From assembly GCA_027943335.1 (NCBI GenBank), contig BSBK01001879.1:1508501-1572500 (forward strand): a stretch of 64,000 nucleotides of DNA, in the 5' to 3' direction. The position numbers and the translations under genes are program-made. The stretch's first letter is position 1; the number at the start of each line of letters is the position of its first letter. This stretch comes from Chamaecyparis obtusa (lineage: Eukaryota > Streptophyta > Pinopsida > Cupressales > Cupressaceae). Below the pieces are notes generated by a model that was not told the DNA's origin, made no database searches, and saw only the letters and a program-made list of their open reading frames with translations. Positions 58,066 to 64,000 of the stretch are shown here, one piece after another.

Positions 58066-59584
58066 TTTTGGACTACAACTGATTGATAACTTGATTGGAG
58101 AGATTGTTAGAACTACAAATGATAGTTGATCACTTACCGAGCACTAAAATGTTATGTAAGATAATAGAATCAGTTTTATGTTGTCATTGATGTCAACTAG
58201 CTTGACAGTACTTATCTTGTAAGTTACTATACGAAGACATCTGAAGGAAGGTGAATGAGATGAAGAACAGAAATATCTACATGAGGAAGATGTATATGTC
58301 AGATGAGGATAAGGAACACATTGAGTAACTTGTTGATGAGTCTATGACTTCATTATGTTGACTTTATTATGTTACAGTGATCTGTTATGAAGAAAGGAGT
58401 AAATTGTTACAAAGCAGTGTGGTTGGTTAATGAAGCATTTTAGTATACATCGACGAAGTGCAATGTACACTGACGACGATAGTATTAACCGAGCTTGTGT
58501 TTACCGATGCATTTCTTTGTTAATCGAGCAAAGAGAAAAGAACTAAATGATTAGTTTAGCCGACAAAGATGACAAGGATTGATGAGCTGTAAAGTATCTT
58601 GGAATTAGCGTAATGGATAAAGTTTGTTATGAAGATCAACGGCTAAAAAAATTCAAGGAAGATTTGATGAACCAAATTGAAACATTTTATTGACACATCA
58701 GTCAAGGAAGGTTAAAGCGGCAAAATCAACTGATAAGATTAAGCGGCAAAATTTGATTGGACAAGAAGAAAACGGTTTATATGTATATATAAGAGACTGA
58801 TGATTGCACGAAAAAAGCCTGCTGGAAAAGAAAGAAAATTGCAGAATTATCGCGTGAACAAGTTTTCATGCATTCTGATCATACTGGTTAAGAAGAACCC
58901 TACTGCAGAGTATAACCGAGCGACAATGAGTAATTACCGACGAACAGTAAGTTGATATATTGTTGAAACAGAAGTGTTACATTGATCAAAAAGATTTGTA
59001 TGAACTGAACATTGATTTGTATATCTGTAATTGAAGATTGTATTAAGGCAGATCACCTACTGTTATAGTTTAACCATTGTATACAGACAAATCTCTTAAC
59101 CGAGTGGACTAGGAAAGTTTTTTTTATGTATCATTCATAGAATGAACATTGTTATCCTGTCAACCCCATAGTGAATGTTGGTTGGACGATAACGGTTAGT
59201 GTTAAATTCTCTAACAAGGTCACACCTAACAGTGTGTTTGTAACCTTTAACAGGGTTGGGTCTACACCAACCTCACTTCAGAAGAGTGAATATTTTTTGG
59301 GTTGCCGGGTCCTAGGTGGTTTTTCCCTTCACAGGGTTTCCACGTTAAAATCTTTTGTGTTATGTGTTGTTTGTGATGATTGCTTATTGTCATACTTTAC
59401 ATACTGCATGTTGATTTTGATCGATAATCACTTTGAACTAATAACTAGTAATCGGTAAAAGAACAGACAGAGAGTTATCTTATCTTACTGAGCTGCAAAA
59501 GTTTATGAAATTTGTTTTGGATTATACATTTTGTATTTAGGGCTTGGGGATAACTAATTCACCCCCCTCTCAGTTATTCTAACA
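58066..59584 (+). repeat. 3' LTR of copia F
   Basis: 1,519 bp, starts ttttggactac (family tgttggactac) and ends gttattctaaca. TATA-like tatatataag at 58784-58793. Near the start an extra gattggagagattgttag (about 58093-58110) mimics the polypurine tract/LTR junction. Confidence 0.9.
58784..58793 (+). promoter_or_regulatory. probable TATA box in the F LTR
   Basis: tatatataag followed by agactga, at the position matching the D motif. Confidence 0.55.
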
Positions 59585-62461
59585 CTAATTCCAATATTCA
59601 TGAGCAGGAAAAGAATATATTTTAAAGAATCAGTTATGGAATTAAACAAACTCATTTTGAGGAAGAGGGCTTTAAATATGAAATGAGAAGCTAGAGTAAA
59701 GGATCCAAATTTTCCCTAATTCCCTTTGTCCTTTGAGGCATGAGAGAGCATCGATTGTCATTTTCCTGTGTTTAATCACTCATTTATTATTTATCACATG
59801 TTATATTAGATCATGGGTGTTCATTATAAGATATTTGAGTCTAAATCTATTCATGCCATTTCAAAGAAATCATTGCTTATTTCATGGTTATCTTTTGTGG
59901 GTTCTTGGTGAATAACCTTTGAGTTGCTTATTTTTGTTTGCCCTTTGATTCTCAATTTACCTCCCGCACTTGTTTCATGGTGATGGGCAAGTGTTAGTTT
60001 TCCTGTACCACTTTCTAGTTAAAAGCATACTCTGAAAACCTAAATTTACATCATAAGAGGGATTTGTATCTCAAAAATTTAGAGGAAAATCATTGATTCA
60101 ATAGTAATTCATCCAACTATTTTCTAGCATTGTCTTAAATCTAGCAAAGAGAGTCAATTTATTGTTTATTTTGAAAGGACTAATCTATTAGCTAACATAT
60201 CTTCAAAATTGGAGATGGTCTTGCAATGAAAATTTACTTTCATATTTATCTAGCCCATCCAAAGCTTCCAGGAAAGTTAAGGGAAAATTTGTGCTCAAAT
60301 GAAATCTTACCATAAATAGTAATTGTATGTAAATGCAAGACTAAGATGCATTTTCCAAATAGAAAACTCGGGTTTCTAACTTAGATAGCTCCCCTTTTTA
60401 ATTTTTTTAGAGGGCAATGCAAAGCATTTTTCTCTTTTAAGCTTCAATTTGTTGTTGCAACTAAATTTAGGAAGCAAGCTTTTCTCGATAAATTTTATAC
60501 TCCTCAATATCTTGAAGTTGTTTTTGAAAATTTTCCATTATCTCTTTAGCATTCAGAATTCTCCCATGTCGGGGGTGAATAAGGAAATGATCATTCTAAT
60601 GAGAGGGGTAAATAGCTACATGAAGGGGTTAGTGAACATAGATGAATTGTCCAAGGGGTTGCATGAAAGTAGCAGTAGGATAGTATGAAGCAAACTTGCC
60701 TAAAATATCAATTTGCCACGTTGAGAGGAAGGTGGAGAGAATGTTTGTTTGTGGAAAGGGGAGTAGAACAAATAGGTTTTGTGATGTCATTACATAAGAG
60801 CATTCAAGAGGATTTATCTTCTATATGTGATCAAAAGGTGTGTTGACATTGAAGACTAGTAACATGCTAGTGGGATCTAGGAAATCCACAATCACAAAGT
60901 CATCAAATGTGCTAAGAACATCTTCAAAGTCTAATATGATGATGGTTTCACTGCACCTAGAGTGTTATGAGTCATTTTTATGTCCTATCAGACATACCAA
61001 GAAATTTATTGACCTCCAAAGCTTGCACTTATTTGAGAGTGGTCTAAATGTTTCACAAATTATCTACAAGAGTTTCTAGATTTGATTGTGTTTAATATTT
61101 TTTGTATCAAACATTTCAAATCACACTCTATGATCCATCATCAGGATGAAACATAGCATAAGAGAGTACAAGGAAAAATGGATAATGTTGCAGACATAAA
61201 CAGATTAAATTGAGTGGGAGAGATGGAAGATAAAAGTGTAGAAAAAATGCAAAGAATGTGACAATTGATGTGATAGAAAAATAATAAACAAAAAGAAGCA
61301 AAAAAGAAAGGTCAAAATCCTAACACAAGAGACACCATAAGAAAGGAGAAAATAAAATTGCCAAAATAATAAAACATCAAAGGAAAAGAAAAAACACAAG
61401 TCAAATATATATAATGAGATTGTGTGTGAACTATAAAATGACCTCCAAGATTTAAAAGCCAACTCTTCATCAATGAGGGGAATCGAAAATGAGTGAAATG
61501 AAAGCAAACTATGCTAAGACAATGTGTCGAGTGTGAAGCCTTTACAACACTTTAAATTTACTTCTATTATGAAGCATAATATGTTCATGACTATAGCATA
61601 GCAAGAAATGAAAAGAGTGCATCGCATGATTGCATCACCTACTAACTCAAGTCTTTCAATATAGAAACTTAACAACCTAAACAGAAAATGGCAATACCCA
61701 CTCCATGATGTTGTGTAAGTTGTATTATAAAGATTACAAGACATAAAGAGCACACAATAGAGGCCCACAGACATATTTTGTTACAACAGTTTCCATTAAG
61801 GTTGAAATACTATACAAAGGTCTCCAAATAGAACCACTACTTCTAATAGTTATAAAAATTACCACTACTTCAGTGTTACCATTTTTGTTCCCCTTTCTAA
61901 TGTAGTCTTCTCTAAAGAATTTTGGATGCCAAAAAATTAAAATAATAAAACATGAGAACCTCCCCACTTTATACGATGTTCGACCTAAAAAATGGGAAGA
62001 ACCTCCTAATTAAAAAGATTCCTCACCGCCCCCCTTTTTCGCGCTCGTCATGATGGCAACTATTAAGACCATCCACCAGTTTGTCATTTTCATCAACATG
62101 CACAGGAAGCACTACCTATAACAACCACCTCCTTCCGCACATGACATACAAATGTGGGCTACATTTTCCTTAAGTCTGAAAATTAAGAGAAAAGACACAT
62201 GGCACAGTGGTCCACTTCAAGGGGGACCATAAACTCTTGAATGTGCAAGAGCCACCTGGTCTAAACTGCAACACAATTTGCCCAAGATCACATAGAAGAA
62301 ATCTCCTGCAAACTATTGAACAACTAATATATGGCACGTCAGTGCAAGAAAGGAGACCCCGCTAAAAGTAAGAAACTCTCAAGAAGGAACTCTGAAGGAG
62401 CGAATGCTACCCGAGAGACTTGAAGCCTTAAAAAAATGGCCGAGTACCACTTCGACCTGAG
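59585..62461. other. long AT-rich non-coding stretch
   Basis: Almost 2.9 kb without a recognisable gene or element. The ORFs here are at most 100 codons and show no motif. A short GC-richer block at 62020-62460 also has no convincing coding frame. Confidence 0.5.
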
Positions 62462-62650
62462 CATGTAGATTTCACCTACGAGTACGTAATACAACTTTTA
62501 AACAAATAAGTTTTTTAAAAGTTATATTAACTTGCAGATTTTACCTACAAGCACATAATATTAACTTTTAAAAAAAAAATTAAAAGTTATATTAACTTGT
62601 AGATTTCACCTACAAGCACATAATATAACTTTTTAAAAATAAGTTTTTAC
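62462..62650. repeat. tandem repeat, about 65-bp units, with inverted segments
   Basis: The block agatttcacctac(a/g)ag.ac(a/g)taatat recurs near 62467, 62537 and 62601, with poly-A tracts and aaaagttatattaacttg between the copies. Parts can pair with each other (aacttttaaa with tttaaaagtt), so hairpins are possible. It directly precedes an L1 fragment. Confidence 0.75.
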
Positions 62651-62691
62651 AAGCAATGACAGAAATAAGTTTTTGTATCATCATTCTTTTA

Positions 62692-63600
62692 GTTAGGAGG
62701 ACAAATTTATGCTTATGATTAAACCATGGCACTCATATTTCAACCCGTCTTATGAAAAGTTTAATAAGATTTATGTTTGGGTCTGTCTTCCCTATCTCCC
62801 CCTTCATCTTTGGGTGGATTGTCTTCTTGAGGTGGGGATTTTCTTATGGTTGATAATGATGCTTTTAACATTTATCACTCCACCTTTGCTCGTATCTTGG
62901 TTGATATGGATGTTTCAAAGGGGTTGCCTCCTGAAATTATTACTAAGTCTTTGATGAGCGATTGGGTCCAAACTTTGGACTATGAAGGGATTCCCTTGTG
63001 GTGTAGAAGATGTTTTAAAATTGGGCATTCGGTTGCTCAATGTGAACTACAGAAAAAGAAATTGTCTACTTCGTGGTGGGATGGAGTCTCTATTCAACAT
63101 TATACAGTTTTGAAGAAATCCAATTCTCAGAAAAGCTTCTCACAGGTAGTTGCTATGGATCCTCAAGATCCATTGGTTCCTTCTCAGTCTGTATCGGTCT
63201 TTGACGGGGGGTTGTTAGGGACAAACTTTTGGTTTCTCCTATAGTCTCCCCAAATGTTCAAGGAATTTGATTCAGGCAACTATTGTTTGTGACAAGGCTT
63301 TTGTTGGGGGTTGTGTTGTCTTTTAGGTTGTTGTCAGCGTTGTCTCTCTAGTTGTTGATGGGGATTGTGATGTCTCTCCGATTGCTACTGGCCATGTCGC
63401 TCTGGTTGTTGTTGGCCTTGTTTTTGTTTCTCTTGTGAGTGATGTTGGTCTTTCCTCTTAGGGTGTTGGGACTTCTACGCTAGATTCGTTGGCTTGGCAG
63501 TATGTGGTTTCCAAGGTGGAAGAGGGTTGGATTACGGTGAAAGGGAAAAAATCTAAGATGTCTATGCCCTCTTTTGATATGACCCTTCAATCCTAAAAGG
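62692..63600 (+). pseudogene. L1-type LINE ORF1, C-terminal part with zinc knuckle
   Basis: Starts within the DUF4283-type segment at EDKFMLMIKPWHSYFNP, then VWVCLPYLPLHLWVD. A frameshift near 62840 leads to FARILVDMDVSKGLPPEI and GIPLWCRRCFKIGHSVAQC, a CX2CX4HX4C knuckle of the type found after DUF4283 in plant L1 ORF1. A further frameshift leads to a C-terminal EEGWITVKGKKSK near 63519, also typical of this family. There is no ORF2 (endonuclease/RT). The N-terminal half is missing; the fragment at 42140-42897 contains the complementary part. Confidence 0.82.
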
Positions 63601-63850
63601 TAGGGACAAAAGTAAATCTTAATGGTTTCTCTTTGTGGGTGTTGGGGCCAGAGTTTTCTTTGGCCCTTTCATTAGCTCTTGGTTGCATTTTGGTTTTCGT
63701 GTAGTGTTTGTCTTAGGTTGTGGGAGCCTGTTGGTAAATCCCTCATCTTGGTCTTATTCCATTCCTTGTTGAGGGCTTTCATGGACTATCTAATGTGACC
63801 ATTTTGTATAGAGTTTTGGGTCCCTTCAAAACATGTTTTTACCTTAATCA
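63601..63850 (+). other. possible 3' tail of the LINE fragment
   Basis: TG-rich non-coding sequence of the same higher GC content as the ORF1 fragment, ending in an A-rich stretch (aatcaaaaactctttaaaaaac near 63847-63868) that could be a decayed tail. If so, ORF2 was deleted, since ORF1 joins the tail directly. Confidence 0.4.
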
Positions 63851-63868
63851 AAAACTCTTTAAAAAACA

Positions 63869-64000
63869 ACTAATTAACATCATTAAGATGGTTAGTTTTC
63901 TCATGCCACTAATAACTTCTCCAAGCACCACAGCCAATCTCAAATCACAATCACAATGAACTACATTTACTAGTATTTCCTTAAAAATGAATCAACTAAT
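63869..64000. other. AT-rich right edge
   Basis: Nothing recognisable. Confidence 0.5.

Larger units (their letters stand above)
55925..59584 (+). mobile_element. copia F: 5'-truncated copia, RT to 3' LTR
   Basis: Homology to D and E starts abruptly near 55925, at the linker before RT, and continues through RT, RNase H, a polypurine tract and the 3' LTR (58066-59584). The 5' LTR, gag, protease and integrase are missing from the window. Such a truncation is unusual for LTR elements and probably resulted from deletion or rearrangement. A 10-bp perfect inverted repeat spans the breakpoint (55915-55924 and 55935-55944). Confidence 0.9.

Noticed and set aside
59171..59458. 95-codon ORF on the plus strand
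   Set aside because: It lies entirely within the F LTR and has no counterpart open in the D or E LTRs.

Overview
This window is plant nuclear DNA that consists almost entirely of transposable elements. I find no convincing host gene, tRNA, rRNA or CRISPR array. The evidence for a plant is Ty1/copia and Athila-like Ty3/gypsy LTR retrotransposons, priming sites complementary to plant initiator Met tRNA, DUF4283-type L1 LINE ORF1 fragments, AT-rich background and insertions inside insertions. The nesting, long LTRs (1.0-1.7 kb) and slow decay by point mutation suit a large-genome plant such as a gymnosperm, but the sequence alone does not prove that.

Layout. (1) 1-1857: AT-rich flank with short tandem repeats. 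(2) 1863-9120: element 1, a non-autonomous LTR retrotransposon with a perfect 5-bp target duplication. It has a gag-like ORF and a second ORF of about 1,035 codons where pol should be. (3) 9126-10485: AT-rich spacer with a long (TA)n tract. (4) 10491-41963: a nest at least four levels deep. Copia A (minus strand) is split in its integrase by element B (14615-38468, plus). B is split just after its primer binding site by gypsy C (15889-36219, plus). C carries a solo LTR of the element 1 family (25764-26750) and a complete but degenerate copia D (27009-34796, minus). (5) 42140-42897: minus-strand L1 ORF1 fragment, followed by a tandem duplication. (6) 43694-54561: copia E (minus, same family as D), interrupted by a TIR element (46963-47910) and two solo LTRs (49302-50532 and 51053-51897). 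(7) 55925-59584: copia F (plus), 5'-truncated, with RT, RNase H and a 3' LTR. (8) 59585-64000: AT-rich sequence, a small tandem repeat array and a second L1 ORF1 fragment (62692-63600).

How the parts relate. A, D, E and F look like one copia lineage with fused gag-pol. Element 1 encodes no polymerase but shares their LTR ends, primer binding site and polypurine tract, so it probably moved using their enzymes. B also has the Met-tRNA primer site but no pol; its single ORF runs into the 3' LTR. C is an Athila-like gypsy with an extra ORF after pol. Every pol copy is inactive. Decay is mostly by in-frame stop codons rather than frameshifts, and TAG is strongly over-represented in C.

The most interesting items are the element 1/copia parasite-host pair, the ORF of B that continues into its LTR, the extra ORFs of element 1 and C, the TAG-biased decay of C, and the TIR element in E.
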